Source: Gammaproteobacteria bacterium
GTDB lineage: Bacteria; Pseudomonadota; Gammaproteobacteria; HK1
Direction: 5' to 3'
Assembly (NCBI GenBank): GCA_020444775.1
Contig: JAGRHX010001085.1
Coordinates: forward strand, 1-6,718
DNA: 6,718 bases
In this document: piece after piece, positions 6,439 through 6,718 of the stretch
How the letters are laid out: each line of letters opens with the position of its first letter
How positions within the stretch are numbered: position 1 is the first letter of the stretch
Translations under genes and position numbers: made by a program
The notes under the pieces: model-generated
The model's database searches: none
What the model was told of the DNA's origin: nothing
Seen by the model: only the letters and a program-made list of their open reading frames with translations

Positions 6439-6718
6439 ATGCAGCGACTGCGTTTCCGGCTCGGCGTGGATATCGGTGGCACCTTCACCGACATCGTCTT
6501 CCTGGGCGAGGACGGCACCCTCATAACACGCAAGGTGTCGAGCAGTGTCGACGACTACGCGCGCGCCATCGCCCAGGGCCTGGCGCGGATCTTCGACGAG
6601 GAGGGCCTGTCCGCCGAGCAGGTGCTCGAGGTGCTGCACGGCACCACGGTGGCCTCGAACGCAATCCTCGAGCAACAGGGCGCACGCACCGGACTCATCA
6701 CCACGGCCGGCTTTCGCG
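6439..6718 (+). CDS. hyuA: Hydantoinase A/oxoprolinase family subunit (5' part, cut by window end)
   Basis: The first 93 residues are visible. They show the N-terminal hallmarks of the hydantoinase A family: the actin/hexokinase-like phosphate-binding motif GVDIGGTFTD (9-18) and HGTTVASNAILEQQGARTG (67-85), the conserved segment after the first helical region. The family binds ATP and, together with the B subunit, activates the substrate by phosphorylation for ring opening or carboxylation. The gene follows hyuB by 14 bp on the same strand, so the two are co-transcribed and their products very probably form one complex. Order is B then A, the reverse of many hyuA-hyuB clusters. The rest of the protein lies outside the window, so completeness cannot be judged. 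Confidence 0.93.
   Translation, partial: MQRLRFRLGVDIGGTFTDIVFLGEDGTLITRKVSSSVDDYARAIAQGLARIFDEEGLSAEQVLEVLHGTTVASNAILEQQGARTGLITTAGFR

Overview
The window is GC-rich, gene-dense bacterial DNA with strong G/C preference at third codon positions. It most likely comes from a high-GC proteobacterium; the gene families do not allow a firmer placement. No tRNA, rRNA, CRISPR array, insertion sequence or phage gene was seen. Six coding regions can be supported, two of them cut by the window edges.

Left part (minus strand, read right to left): a small DUF805 membrane protein (3487-3095), a zinc-ribbon/two-helix membrane protein of unknown family whose soluble domain resembles a degenerate TopoVI-A/Spo11-type Toprim fold (2965-1976), and a full-length asparagine-synthase-like amidoligase whose glutaminase site is dismantled, with Ser instead of Cys at position 2 (1926-163). 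The last two are only 49 bp apart and are probably co-transcribed; the link to the DUF805 gene (about 127 bp gap) is less certain. This run converges on the 3' end of an unidentified plus-strand gene (stop at 95-97).

Right part (plus strand): a two-half cupin protein (3694-4452), hydantoinase/oxoprolinase subunit B (4583-6424) and the start of subunit A (6439 to the window end). B and A are separated by 14 bp and form an operon; the cupin is probably its first gene. HyuA and HyuB type subunits act together in ATP-dependent cleavage of cyclic amides (5-oxoproline, hydantoins) or in ATP-dependent carboxylation of ketones. The substrate here cannot be read from the sequence. The two sets diverge from a 206-bp intergenic region.

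The points most worth following are the Toprim-like membrane protein next to the glutaminase-dead amidoligase, and the unusual leader of hyuB. That leader packs a strong Shine-Dalgarno, a GTG inside a perfect hairpin, a run of nine C and a 12-bp tandem repeat into about 100 bp before the ATG.
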